Below, in pieces: positions 1 to 10,322 of a DNA stretch of 64,000 bases (within the stretch, counting starts at the first letter, position 1; each line of letters opens with the position of its first letter). Made by a program: the position numbers and the translations under genes. The stretch covers positions 1 to 64,000 of the forward strand of contig NZ_JNFC01000007.1 in assembly GCF_000756385.1 (NCBI RefSeq), given 5' to 3'. The stretch is from Sphingopyxis sp. LC363. Lineage in GTDB: Bacteria; Pseudomonadota; Alphaproteobacteria; Sphingomonadales; Sphingomonadaceae. Under the pieces are notes generated by a model, which saw nothing but the letters and a program-made list of their open reading frames with translations, did no database searches and was not told the origin of the DNA.

Positions 1-117
1 GGGCAATTTCGGGGGAGGTTTGCCATCGTCCACAGGACGCCCTTTCTCGATGTCCACTTCATGCGCCGGATCGGATCCGCGCTCCAATCGATTTATTGCG
101 TCACAATAATCGTGCAA
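1..117 (-). CDS. Possible 5' part of an unrecognised protein (partial)
   Basis: A reading frame without stops runs off the left edge on the minus strand, and an in-frame TAA lies just upstream of the first possible start. A TTG at 117 would give a protein beginning MHDYCDAINRLERGSD; a second TTG lies at 87. The composition (charged, Pro/Lys-rich, ordinary codons) looks more like protein than noise, but no ATG or ribosome binding site is visible and I do not recognise a family. The plus-strand frame over the same bases looks like a shadow. Confidence 0.3.
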   Translation of the reverse strand, partial: MHDYCDAINRLERGSDPAHEVDIEKGRPVDDGKPPPKLP

Positions 118-143
118 ACCGATGAAATAAAATTATGCGGGTT

Positions 144-893
144 CTACAGCCCGTTCCAGAAGACGCGGAGCGCCGCAGCAACTTCGGCCGGGCGTTCGGC
201 GATCGCCCAGTGCCCCGCCCCTTCGATCACCGTCAGCGGCGTGCCCGTGTTCGCGGTGTAGCGCCGGGCAACCGACAGCTCGACATAGGGATCGCCCGCG
301 CCCCAGATCAGCGTGCCGTTCACGGGCAATTTCGGGATGTCCAGCGCCCAGTCATGCGCAAAGCTCAACCCCTTCGCCGAACGATAGAGTTTGAGGATCG
401 CGCGGCGCTTGTCCCTGCTCTTCCACTGCTCGGCCTCTTCGCGCGCGATGTCGGCGGGCATGCCCTGTGCCGCGAGGCCGTCGGCGAGCTTGTCGGCCCT
501 GCTCAGCGCCATGAAGATTTCGCCGAGGATCGGCGTGTTCCAGATGCGCGCGATGCGGTGGCCGCGATAGTCGGGCTCGATCACCGCGTTCGAGATCGCC
601 CAGCTGCGGATCAGGTCGGGGCGCAGCATCGCAACGCGCTGGGCGATCAGCGCGCCCCAATCGTGGCCGACGATGTCGATCGGGCCGTGCGCGGCGACCA
701 ATGTCTCGGCCTGACCAATCGCCCAATCGGCATAGGCCTCCTTGGTCGCGGCAAAGCTCTCGGGCAGCGGTGCGGTGAAGCCTGGCAGCGCGGGGACCGC
801 GACGGGCGTGTCGCCAAGCTCGAGCGCGGCGAGCAAGGGCCGCCAGATCGCCGGGCTGTCGGGAACGCCGTGGATGAAGAGTTTGGCGGTCAT
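144..893 (-). CDS. Alpha/beta-fold hydrolase, epoxide hydrolase / haloalkane dehalogenase type
   Basis: A 249-residue cytosolic alpha/beta hydrolase. It has an HGVPD oxyanion motif near residues 8-12, an Asp nucleophile elbow GHDWGA with Asp78, and a C-terminal catalytic His228 in GAGHW. The Asp nucleophile, rather than Ser, points to the epoxide hydrolase / haloalkane dehalogenase branch. The halide-stabilising residues cannot be assigned by eye, so the substrate is unknown. I chose the ATG at 893 because AGGAGA lies just upstream; the longer open frame runs into a palindromic repeat. The gene lies downstream of mltG on the same strand, separated by that repeat. Confidence 0.85.
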   Translation of the reverse strand: MTAKLFIHGVPDSPAIWRPLLAALELGDTPVAVPALPGFTAPLPESFAATKEAYADWAIGQAETLVAAHGPIDIVGHDWGALIAQRVAMLRPDLIRSWAISNAVIEPDYRGHRIARIWNTPILGEIFMALSRADKLADGLAAQGMPADIAREEAEQWKSRDKRRAILKLYRSAKGLSFAHDWALDIPKLPVNGTLIWGAGDPYVELSVARRYTANTGTPLTVIEGAGHWAIAERPAEVAAALRVFWNGL

Positions 894-906
894 ATGCACT
901 CTCCTG

Positions 907-977
907 TCGCCCCGCGAAGGCGGGGGCGCCGTCGGGGTCATGCTACGCTGACAGCGGCCCCCGCCTCCGCGGGGCGA
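907..977. repeat. Palindromic intergenic repeat, about 71 bp
   Basis: Two 21-bp arms (907-927 and 957-977) are near-perfect inverted complements, rich in CCCCGC and GCGGGG, around a 29-bp centre. The element fills most of the gap between mltG and the hydrolase gene. This is the shape of REP-type repeats common between genes in sphingomonads. In RNA it would form a strong hairpin and could protect or end the mltG transcript, but there is no T-tract. Confidence 0.7.
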
Positions 978-984
978 CGAATAT

Positions 985-1926
985 TTACTCCATCTCCCCC
1001 CGCTCGCGGCGGAGCGCATACCATTTCTGGACATTGGCATTATGCTCGGACAGCGTCCGTGCAAACACATGGCTGCCGTCGCCCTGCGCGACGAAGAAGA
1101 GATAGTCGTTCGCTTGCGGGTCGAGCACGGCGGCGATCGACGCCTTGCCCGGATTCGCGATCGGCCCCTTGGGCAGCCCGGCCATGCTGTAGGTGTTGTA
1201 GCCGTTCACCGCCTGGATTTCGGAGCGCAGGATACGGCGGCCGAGCGGCTTGCCCTTGGTGACCGGATAGATGATCGTCGGATCGGCCTGAAGCCGCATC
1301 CCGACGCCGAGGCGGTTGGTATAGACACCCGCGACGGTGCGGCGCTCGGCGGCGACGGCGGTTTCCTTCTCGACGATCGACGCGAGCGTTATCGTTTCGT
1401 TGCGGTTCTTGACCGCGGCGCGCGGCGTGCGCTTCGCCCAAAGTTCGCCAAACGCCTTGTCCATCGCCGCCTGCATCCGCTTCACGACCGCGGCGCGGGT
1501 CTCGCCGGTCGTGAAGGCATAGCTGTCGGGCAATATGCTGCCTTCGGCGGGCACGGGAATTTCGCCCTTGAGACGCGGCTCGGCCATCAGCCGTTCCCAC
1601 ACCATGATCGAGGGCATGCCTTCGGGGATCATCACCAGCCGCTGGATCGTCTTGCCCGATTGGAACAGCGCAAGGATGTCGCCCGCATCCATCCCCTTTT
1701 CGATTTTATACTCGCCGGGTTTGATCGGCTCGTCCGAGCCGAAGAAGCGCGCCTGATTGCGAAAGCTCGACGCCGAGACGAGCCCGGCGTCCTCGAGAAT
1801 CTCGCCCGCCTTCGCGATGCTCGCGCCCTCAGGGATCACGACCTCGGCATCCTTCGGCGCGCCGGGCGAACAAGCGGCGAGCGCCAGCGCGAAGATCGCG
1901 ATCGTCAACCAGCGGAACGGATGCAC
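985..1926 (-). CDS. mltG: Endolytic transglycosylase MltG (YceG family)
   Basis: MltG cleaves glycan strands near sites of peptidoglycan synthesis and is thought to terminate chain growth. The 313-residue protein carries the family hallmark SIVEKETA (about 184-190, catalytic Glu) followed by NRLGVGMRLQADPTIIYP, and the NGYNTY and GLPKGPIANPG segments. Its length is near that of E. coli MltG (340). The start is GTG at 1926, with GGGAGAA about 7 bases upstream. Oddly, the N-terminus ends in a lipobox (ALAAC, Cys19, then Ser) instead of an ordinary transmembrane anchor. It follows acpP and fabF on the same strand, with a composite repeat in between. Confidence 0.93.
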   Translation of the reverse strand: MHPFRWLTIAIFALALAACSPGAPKDAEVVIPEGASIAKAGEILEDAGLVSASSFRNQARFFGSDEPIKPGEYKIEKGMDAGDILALFQSGKTIQRLVMIPEGMPSIMVWERLMAEPRLKGEIPVPAEGSILPDSYAFTTGETRAAVVKRMQAAMDKAFGELWAKRTPRAAVKNRNETITLASIVEKETAVAAERRTVAGVYTNRLGVGMRLQADPTIIYPVTKGKPLGRRILRSEIQAVNGYNTYSMAGLPKGPIANPGKASIAAVLDPQANDYLFFVAQGDGSHVFARTLSEHNANVQKWYALRRERGEME

Positions 1927-1955
1927 GCCATTCTCCCGTCAGTCATATAGCCACG

Positions 1956-2014
1956 CTTAAAGCCACAAAAGACCCGCGTGTGCAGGGCCTGATTGTGTCC
2001 TTTGTGGTTTTAAG
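1956..2014. repeat. Hairpin module of composite repeat, copy A
   Basis: The arm CTTAAAGCCACAAAAG (1956-1971) pairs with CCTTTGTGGTTTTAAG (1999-2014). A very similar hairpin lies at 47484-47543, and both contain the phrase ATTGTGTCCTTT. This copy sits about 30 bp upstream of the mltG start, so it would lie in an mltG leader transcript. There is no T-run, so I do not call it a terminator. Confidence 0.6.
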
Positions 2015-2079
2015 CCGGTGGTCCCGGCAGGTCGTTCCGAGGGTAAAGCATGGCGGGATAATGTAGGAAAGAGGGTTTC

Positions 2080-2218
2080 GATCCTCCCTGTGGCGTAGCC
2101 ATGGGGAGGTGGCAGCGCGAAGCGCTGACGGAGGGGCCAATGGCGCAACCGTCGCTGCCCCCCCACCACTCGCTTCGCGAGCGGTCCCCCTCCCCATCGC
2201 TGCGCGACAGGGAGGATC
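2080..2218. repeat. MITE/REP-like element with GATCCTCCC terminal inverted repeats, copy A
   Basis: A 139-bp element begins GATCCTCCCTGT and ends ACAGGGAGGATC, with imperfect inverted ends of about 30 bp and internal palindromes (AGCGCGAAGCGCT; CTCGCTTCGCGAG). A 130-bp relative lies at 47771-47900. It stops 4 bp before the fabF stop codon on the opposite side. The phrase GGATAATGTAGGAAAG at 2056-2071, just outside, also recurs next to the other copy. I see no coding potential. Confidence 0.75.
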
Positions 2219-2222
2219 AGGA

Positions 2223-3482
2223 TCAGTCGACCGCCTTGACGATCAGGCTGGCGTTGGTGCCGCCGAAGCCGAAGCTGTTGTTGAGCGCGGCCTTCACCTT
2301 GCGCTTCTTCGCGACCTTCGGGACCAGATCGGCGCCCTCGGTGCCCTCGTCGGGATTGTCGAGGTTGAGCGTCGGCGGCACGATCTGGTCGCGGATCGCG
2401 AGGATGCAGAAGATCGTCTCGACCGCGCCCGCGCCGCCGAGCAGGTGGCCGATCGCCGATTTGGTCGAACTCATCGACACATTGGCCATCGCGTCGCCGA
2501 ACAGGCGCTTCACCGCACCCAGTTCGATCGTGTCGGCCATCGTCGAGGTGCCGTGCGCATTGATATAGTCGATGTCGGCGGGGGTCATGCCCGCCTTTTT
2601 CAGCGCCGCGCTCATCGAGCGGAAGGCGCCGTCCATTTCGGGATCGGGCGCGGTGACGTGATAGGCGTCGCCCGACAAACCATAACCCACGACTTCGGCG
2701 TAGATTTTCGCGCCGCGCGCCTTGGCATGTTCATATTCCTCGAGCACGACGACGCCCGCGCCCTCGCCCATCACGAAACCGTCGCGGTCCTTGTCATAGG
2801 GGCGGCTCGCCTGTTCAGGGCGGTCGTTATAGCTCATGTTGAGCGCACGCGCCTGCGCGAAGCCCGCGATGCCGATCGGGCAGATCGTCGCCTCGGCGCC
2901 GCCCGCGAGCATGATGTCGGCGTCATCGTCGCGGATCATCCGCGCGGCGTCGCCGATCGAATGCGCGCCGGTCGAGCAGGCGGTCACTACCGCGTGGTTC
3001 GGACCCTTGAGGCCATATTTGATGCTGACCTGGCCCGAGATCAGGTTGATCAGGCGGCCATGAACGAAGTGCGGCGAAACGCGGCCCGGCCCCTTTTCGG
3101 CGAGCAGCAGGCTTTCGCTCTCGATGCCCGGCAGGCCCCCGATGCCCGAACCGATCGAACAGCCGGCGCGCACCTTCTGCTCCTCGGTCATGTCGGTCAG
3201 GCCCGCGTCCTCGAGCGCCTGGCCCGCGGCGTCGATGCCAAAGATGATGAAGGGATCGACCTGCCGCTGCACCTTGTGATCGACGCGCTTGCCGGGGTCG
3301 AAGCCATATTCATGGTCGGGACCCTTGACCTCGCAGGCGATCGTGCATTTCTGGTCCGACGCGTCGAAATGGGTGATCGTGCCGGCGCCCGATTTGCCCG
3401 CGATCAGATTCTTCCAGCTGGTTTCGACATCGCCGCCCAGCGGCGTCACCAAACCCAGACCCGTCACCACAACCCGGCGCAT
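2223..3482 (-). CDS. fabF: Beta-ketoacyl-ACP synthase II (FabF)
   Basis: FabF condenses malonyl-ACP with acyl-ACP in fatty-acid elongation. The 419-residue thiolase-fold protein (E. coli 413) has the catalytic Cys169 in VTACSTG, His310 in NAHGTST, Lys341 and His346 in SAIGHLLGG, and the C-terminal NNSFGFGGTNAS segment. I place the start at ATG 3482 (MRRVVVTGLG), with AAGGAAT upstream; the five extra codons in front are not conserved in the family. It lies downstream of acpP, its substrate carrier, on the same strand, after an acpP terminator that probably works only partly. Confidence 0.96.
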   Translation of the reverse strand: MRRVVVTGLGLVTPLGGDVETSWKNLIAGKSGAGTITHFDASDQKCTIACEVKGPDHEYGFDPGKRVDHKVQRQVDPFIIFGIDAAGQALEDAGLTDMTEEQKVRAGCSIGSGIGGLPGIESESLLLAEKGPGRVSPHFVHGRLINLISGQVSIKYGLKGPNHAVVTACSTGAHSIGDAARMIRDDDADIMLAGGAEATICPIGIAGFAQARALNMSYNDRPEQASRPYDKDRDGFVMGEGAGVVVLEEYEHAKARGAKIYAEVVGYGLSGDAYHVTAPDPEMDGAFRSMSAALKKAGMTPADIDYINAHGTSTMADTIELGAVKRLFGDAMANVSMSSTKSAIGHLLGGAGAVETIFCILAIRDQIVPPTLNLDNPDEGTEGADLVPKVAKKRKVKAALNNSFGFGGTNASLIVKAVD

Positions 3483-3548
3483 AATCATTCCTTTCATCGA
3501 CCCCTGCCCCCGCAGGGTGCCGCGTCATCCTTGAAGACGCATATCCAT

Positions 3549-3595
3549 AAAAAAAGCTTCCCGGCCACTGCGCGCGAGCGCTCGGGACCGGGAAG
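3549..3595 (-). terminator. Rho-independent terminator after acpP
   Basis: On the minus strand, CTTCCCGG (3588-3595) pairs with CCGGGAAG (3557-3564), and a T7 tract follows (plus-strand A-run 3549-3555). An inner palindrome GAGCGCTC lies in the loop. It sits between acpP and fabF, so it probably sets the ratio of the abundant carrier protein to FabF. Confidence 0.75.
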
Positions 3596-3651
3596 CCGGA
3601 AACGCGTTGGCGGCGTCGCCGCCGCGTCCGGCCACGCCGGACAGCAAGGAC

Positions 3652-3888
3652 TTAGCCCTTGTTCGCTTCGATATAGTCGATCGCGTCCTTGACGGTGGCG
3701 ATCTTTTCCGCCGCGTCGTCGGGGATTTCGACGCCAAATTCTTCTTCGAACGCCATCACCAGTTCGACGATGTCGAGGCTGTCGGCGCCCAGATCGTCGA
3801 TGAAGCTCGCTTCCTCGGTGACCTTGTCGGCTTCGACGCCCAGATGTTCGACGACGATCTTTTTAACCTTTTCGGCCGAATCGCTCAT
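3652..3888 (-). CDS. acpP: Acyl carrier protein
   Basis: The 78-residue acidic carrier of acyl chains in fatty-acid synthesis. The phosphopantetheine attachment site is Ser37 in GADSLD, inside the typical [15 protein letters not shown] helix. The ATG at 3888 has AAGGAA about 8 bases upstream. A strong terminator follows, then fabF. The upstream serine hydrolase on the same strand ends only 46 bp away, so the acpP promoter must lie in that short gap, inside the hydrolase 3' end, or further upstream. Confidence 0.97.
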   Translation of the reverse strand: MSDSAEKVKKIVVEHLGVEADKVTEEASFIDDLGADSLDIVELVMAFEEEFGVEIPDDAAEKIATVKDAIDYIEANKG

Positions 3889-3934
3889 GCACAGTTCCTT
3901 TTTTCTGACCTGTTCGTGAATGTTGAAAATTGCC

Positions 3935-5134
3935 CTAGTGCCGGTGGGCGGGGCTGGCAAGGGGGCTGGCATTGGCCGCGCGGCGAAGCGCCGCGTCGAC
4001 CAGCCTTTCCTCCGCAGCGCTATAGGCCGACCGTATCCCTTTCTGCCCCTCCGGCACCTGCGTGACGAAATAGGCAATGCCCTCACCGCCTTCAAGGTCG
4101 AACCACAGCCCCGAGCGCAATCCATAAGCGTCACCCGAATGCCCGAGCCGCAGCCGTCCATCGCCGAACAGGTCGTCGTGGCAGGCCGGATCGCGCAGCG
4201 CCGGGCCGCCGGTGCTGTGCATGGCCATGCCATATTCGCAGAAAAAACCGCCCGTCCCCTCGCCGCTCGTCGGCCGGACGGGCGCCATCGCCTCCAGCCG
4301 GGCAAGGCTTTTGGCTTTCAGGAAACCGCCCCCCCGGCGCAGCAGCATCACCCCGATGCGTGCGAGCCCGTTGGCAGAAATGCGCAGTCCGCCCTGCGGG
4401 CTGAACCCCGCACCGTGGCGGCCGAGCCGATAGCTCGCGACGTCGCAGCTGCCGTCAGTCGCGGGCACGACGGGACAGGCCGGGCGCTGCCCTTTCAGGT
4501 CGTCGCGCACCACATTGCCGTCAGCATCGTGCAGCACGACGGCACGCGCGACAGCGGCGTTGCTGCACGCCGGCCAGTTGAAACAGGCGTCGAGGCCGAG
4601 CGGACGAAAAACCAGCCGCGCCATCGCCGCGTCGAACCGCTCGCCGGTCGCCGCTTCGATCGCCGCCGCGACGACCGGATAGTTGAAATTGGCGTAGGCG
4701 AAGTCGCCGCCCGGCGCGCGCGCCTTGTCCCACGCCGCGGGATCGCGAAGTGCGGTTTCGAGATCGGCGTCGAGCGGCAGCGCATAATCGGTGTCGTCGT
4801 TCAGCCCCGAACGGTGCCCCAGCAGCTGCGCGAGGCTGATCGGCCGGTCCGGATAGGCAGGGTGCCGCAGCCGCCAGCCGAGATAGTCCGATACATCGCG
4901 GTCGAGGTCGAGACGCCCCGCCTCCACGAGCCGCAACACGCCCAATGCCACGACCAGTTTCGAAACCGACGCGATACGCACGGGATCGTCGGGGCCGACC
5001 GGCCTGCCGCCCGCGCGATCGGCGAGGCCGTCCGCGACGCGCGTTTCGACCTTTCCGTCGCGGTTGAAATGCACCGCGACCGCCGCCGGCGGCGGCGGTG
5101 CGGCGAGGGCCAGCAGAGCAAAGGCGGACAACAT
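3935..5134 (-). CDS. Exported serine hydrolase, class C beta-lactamase/esterase fold
   Basis: A 399-residue beta-lactamase-superfamily protein with a short hydrophobic signal peptide ([14 protein letters not shown]). Its motifs are the SxxK box SVSK (about 57-60), the YxN box as YAN in FAYANFNY, and HSG near the C-terminus in place of KTG. Members of this family include esterases, D-aminopeptidases and penicillin-binding relatives, so the substrate cannot be assigned. It is probably periplasmic. The start is the ATG at 5134; I see no strong ribosome binding site. It lies between the winged-helix/TPR gene and acpP on the same strand. Confidence 0.82.
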   Translation of the reverse strand: MLSAFALLALAAPPPPAAVAVHFNRDGKVETRVADGLADRAGGRPVGPDDPVRIASVSKLVVALGVLRLVEAGRLDLDRDVSDYLGWRLRHPAYPDRPISLAQLLGHRSGLNDDTDYALPLDADLETALRDPAAWDKARAPGGDFAYANFNYPVVAAAIEAATGERFDAAMARLVFRPLGLDACFNWPACSNAAVARAVVLHDADGNVVRDDLKGQRPACPVVPATDGSCDVASYRLGRHGAGFSPQGGLRISANGLARIGVMLLRRGGGFLKAKSLARLEAMAPVRPTSGEGTGGFFCEYGMAMHSTGGPALRDPACHDDLFGDGRLRLGHSGDAYGLRSGLWFDLEGGEGIAYFVTQVPEGQKGIRSAYSAAEERLVDAALRRAANASPLASPAHRH

Positions 5135-5188
5135 GGCACCACCGTGCGCGGCATCAACCCTGCGGTCAAGTAGGCGGTCAAGCGTCGC

Positions 5189-6946
5189 TTACGGCGCCGC
5201 TTTGGCGGCGACCACGCCCGAATCGCGGAGCGCCGCCGAGGCGGCCTGGATCACCGCCGGGGTGATCATGAAGCGGCCGAGCACGGTTTCGGGCGCCGCG
5301 TCCGCGGGCTGGCGCGTATAGGCGAGCAGGCGCTTCCACTGCGCGCGCGCCGCGGCCAGATCGCCCTGCCGCGCGAGCACGACCGCGCGCACCATCATAT
5401 ATTGCGGCTCCATATTGCTGGGCGACGGCATTTGGTCGAGGATCCGCTGTGCTTCCGCCTGCTCGCCGCGCTGCGACAGGACAAAGGCCAGCGTGACTGC
5501 GGGAACCCCGGGATAGGAGGCGTCGAGCTGCAACGACCGCCGGAGCAGCGCCTCGCCCTCCTCCGCTTGCCCGCAGGCGAGCTTGAACAAGCCGAGGAAG
5601 CCCGACATGTCGGCATCATAGGGATTGAGCGCGAGCGCCGCGTCGCCCATCGCGTTGCCGCCGGCGCAATTGCCCGAATAGAAATTGGCGCGCGCCATCG
5701 CGAACAGGCCCGCCGCCGAATTGGGGCTGCTTTCATAGGAGCGCAGCGCAAGCGCGCGCGCTTCGCCCAAGGCTTCGCGGCCCGCCGGCGTCAACCGCTG
5801 CGGCTGCCAGTCGCCATAACGCACGAGCGACAGCGCGGTGAGCGCGACCGGATCGCGCGGTGTCGCCTCGATCGTCGCGCGCAAGCAGACCTCGACCCGC
5901 TTCGCCGACGCCGCACTGCGCATCTGGCGCATCCGGTTGAATTGCGCGAGGCAGGGAAAGCCCGCCGCGAAATTGTCGGGCTGGCGCTGAACCTGGTCGC
6001 GCACGATCACGCCATAGTCACCGGCAAGCTGGGCAATCAGCGGTTCGATCGCGGTGAATTCGGGGGTTTCGTCGCTGGTCAGGCGCATCTGCTGCGACCA
6101 GATCGCGCGCTGGTCGGCGACGCGGTTGAGGACGAGCGTGACATCGGTGTCGCCTTCGACCGTGCGAACCAGCGAGGTATCGAGACGATAGTCCCCCGTT
6201 CGCGCCGCCGCGCCGCCCGGCGCTTTCGAACTCAGCAGGTCGATCAGATCGAAACGCCGCAGCCCGTCGCGCAGCTTGCCGTCGAGCGCGCGCGCCAGCG
6301 CCCGCGACTGGGGCAGATTCCCCGCCATCGGCGGGCTGACTTCGAGCAATGGAACGGGCACCGGATCGCCGGCAAAGAGCCGGCCGGGGCCTTCGCGGAG
6401 CGTCCACAAGGTGAAAAGCGCAAGCGCGAACAGAATGAGCACGACGATCCATCGACCGAACCGGTAACCGCGAGCGCGAGACACGCGCCCGGACGCGGCC
6501 GAGCGAGCGGCCGCTGGTCGGAGCGTTGCAGCCTTGACGTCATCTTCATCCGCCGCGCCGTCAGCCGATCGCGACGACGGCGGCGCCGAACGATATTGGA
6601 CGACCACCTCATAGCTGCCTTGCGGTACGCGCAGGCGATGCACCCAGGGGGTGTCGGCATAATAGCGGTCGAGCAGGCTGCGCAGCCGCCCGACCATGAC
6701 GCGCGGATAGCTGTCGACGGCGGGATCGAAATCTTCGCTGCGCCCCAGCGCCTCGGTCGCGATCGCATAGGCCTTGGGCGAGCTGCGCCCGCCGCGCAGG
6801 CGATGTTCGACAAGAAATTGCAGCAGCCGCGACAGCACGGGCGAACGCGTGAACAGGGGGGAATCGAGCAGCTTCTCGAGCTCTTCGGCGATGATCCGGT
6901 CGACCTCTACCGGATCCTGTGTCTCGTTCGCTTTCGCCTGATCCAT
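5189..6946 (-). CDS. Winged-helix-like / membrane / TolB-TPR protein, possible one-component regulator
   Basis: A 585-residue protein in three parts. Residues 25-115 resemble the N-terminal domain of adenylate-cyclase/TolB-type sensory proteins (SPVLSRLLQFLVEHRL, SYPRVMVGRLRSLLDRYY, LRVPQGSYEV). A charged linker and one membrane helix at about 165-183 follow. The C-terminal 380 residues look like a TolB-like domain followed by TPR-like repeats. The topology would put the N-terminal domain in the cytosol and the TPRs outside. ATG 6946 has GAGGGT upstream, while the longer frame lacks one. The target is unknown; a palindrome (GTTAC-N6-GTAAC) lies 70 bp upstream. Confidence 0.7.
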   Translation of the reverse strand: MDQAKANETQDPVEVDRIIAEELEKLLDSPLFTRSPVLSRLLQFLVEHRLRGGRSSPKAYAIATEALGRSEDFDPAVDSYPRVMVGRLRSLLDRYYADTPWVHRLRVPQGSYEVVVQYRSAPPSSRSADGAADEDDVKAATLRPAAARSAASGRVSRARGYRFGRWIVVLILFALALFTLWTLREGPGRLFAGDPVPVPLLEVSPPMAGNLPQSRALARALDGKLRDGLRRFDLIDLLSSKAPGGAAARTGDYRLDTSLVRTVEGDTDVTLVLNRVADQRAIWSQQMRLTSDETPEFTAIEPLIAQLAGDYGVIVRDQVQRQPDNFAAGFPCLAQFNRMRQMRSAASAKRVEVCLRATIEATPRDPVALTALSLVRYGDWQPQRLTPAGREALGEARALALRSYESSPNSAAGLFAMARANFYSGNCAGGNAMGDAALALNPYDADMSGFLGLFKLACGQAEEGEALLRRSLQLDASYPGVPAVTLAFVLSQRGEQAEAQRILDQMPSPSNMEPQYMMVRAVVLARQGDLAAARAQWKRLLAYTRQPADAAPETVLGRFMITPAVIQAASAALRDSGVVAAKAAP

Positions 6947-7013
6947 GCTACCCTCAAATACCCCCGACGGGCGGTGCGGTAGATACGCCAATCAGCCAGC
7001 GCGGCCACCCGTT

Positions 7014-7035
7014 GTTACTTTGACGTAACGGTAAC
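7014..7035. promoter_or_regulatory. Candidate operator with GTTAC/GTAAC half-sites
   Basis: GTTAC (7014-7018) and GTAAC (7025-7029) form an inverted repeat with a 6-bp spacer, and a third GTAAC follows at 7031-7035. The site is about 70 bp upstream of the winged-helix/TPR start, where a regulator site would be expected. Nothing else supports it. Confidence 0.3.
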
Positions 7036-7448
7036 ACGGCAACCTTGAGTCATATCAGAAGAAAATCGTCCCGCCAATCCGCAAGGAAAAGCGCGAAAAC
7101 GGGTTAAGGATTGGTTATCAAATGGCAACATTGCGGCATGTGACCCCTTGTAACTGCCGCACAGGCGAAACTCTGGCATCCTTTCCGACGTCGCGGCATC
7201 CCTGTGATGGCGCGGTGTGGAGCCAAAAGGCGAATGGTGCGAGCTGGTCCCTGGCACCTTTCGATCCCCCTCAGGCTTCATTTCAAGACTTCGCCGGGCG
7301 ACCCGACAGCCCCACCTGTTCTGTCGCCCGGCAAGTCGATCTTCCCTCCCTCGACGCCTGCCGACCCGGACAGGACATCTGCCGCCCCGCGTCAGCCGGC
7401 GGCCGGGCGTGAGACCGCCTTGGTTTTGAGGCAGCTTGAATTGAAGAA

Positions 7449-7470
7449 GGCGCCGGTTTCCACCGGCGCC
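7449..7470 (-). terminator. Stem-loop after the DUF3617-like gene
   Basis: GGCGCCGGT and ACCGGCGCC are perfect 9-bp arms around a 4-base loop (TTCC), 30 bp past the stop. On the minus strand the stem is followed by TTCTTCAATT, a broken T-tract, so it is a plausible but imperfect terminator. Confidence 0.55.
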
Positions 7471-7500
7471 CCCATCGTTCGTCGAAATAGACGCGAAGAT

Positions 7501-8025
7501 TCAAGTCGTCGTCGCTGCCTTGCACGGGCCCGTATGCGTGCTGGTCATCTGCATGACCATTTCCATGTCGCCGCCGGTCGGAACCTTGCCCTTGGTCGTG
7601 ATCGTGACGTCGGTCTTCTTGGCTTCCATCGTCCCGGCCATCGCCATGTCGACCGTCTGGCCATTGGCGGTGCAGGTGCCCGCAACGTCGATCTTTCCGC
7701 CGGCGACCTCCTTCTTGGACCAGGTGCATTCGCCGCCGCCGTTCGGCCCCTTGGCGAGTTCGGCCGCAATGTCTTCCTTGTCGACCTGTTCCTGCGTGAA
7801 GCATTGATCCATGCCGCTCGCCGCTGCGAACTGCTTGGACATCGCGTCCTTCGCTTCGGCCGGCAGGCCGGGAACTTCGAACTTGACCAGCTTGACGTCG
7901 GTCTTCCAGTTGCCTGCCTCGCGCTTTACCGTGCCGCCGGCATTTTCGTTTTCGGTTTTGCCGCCGCTGCAACCCGCCACGGCGATCAGAGCGCCGATGG
8001 CCGCTACCGTCAGAATTTTCTTCAT
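7501..8025 (-). CDS. Small lipoprotein, DUF3617-like
   Basis: A 174-residue predicted lipoprotein with signal peptide and lipobox VAGC (about 16-19), a Gly/Asn-rich linker and a mature domain with Cys in MDQCFT, GECTW, AGTC and GPCK. The alternating pattern (CTWSKKEVAGGKIDVAGTC, then a MAMAGTMEAK strand) fits DUF3617, a periplasmic beta-rich family of unknown function common in sphingomonads. The ATG at 8025 has AGGAGGAT directly upstream, an excellent ribosome binding site. It diverges from uvrB. Confidence 0.8.
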   Translation of the reverse strand: MKKILTVAAIGALIAVAGCSGGKTENENAGGTVKREAGNWKTDVKLVKFEVPGLPAEAKDAMSKQFAAASGMDQCFTQEQVDKEDIAAELAKGPNGGGECTWSKKEVAGGKIDVAGTCTANGQTVDMAMAGTMEAKKTDVTITTKGKVPTGGDMEMVMQMTSTHTGPCKAATTT

Positions 8026-8127
8026 AAATCATCCTCCTGTTGAGCAAATGGGCGAACCCAGATGCGGCCATTTGGTTGCGAGCCATTATGTTTGTCGTTG
8101 GGCGCAATCGATACCATATTGGCAGCG

Positions 8128-10314
<2,187 letters not shown>

Positions 10315-10322
10315 TGATCAAA

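Larger units (their letters stand above)
6947..7500. other. Non-coding stretch upstream of the winged-helix/TPR gene
   Basis: About 550 bp without a believable gene. The part at 7005-7140 is relatively AT-rich and probably holds the promoter of the leftward winged-helix/TPR gene. The rest carries only short frames with poor codon use. The stem-loop at 7449-7470 marks the end of the DUF3617-like gene. Confidence 0.5.

Noticed and set aside
2109-3692. Long plus-strand frame opposite fabF (and similar ones opposite uvrB, the CHAT gene and metH)
   Set aside because: Composition is Arg/Ala/Asp/His-rich with no domains, which is the usual antisense shadow of a GC-rich gene.
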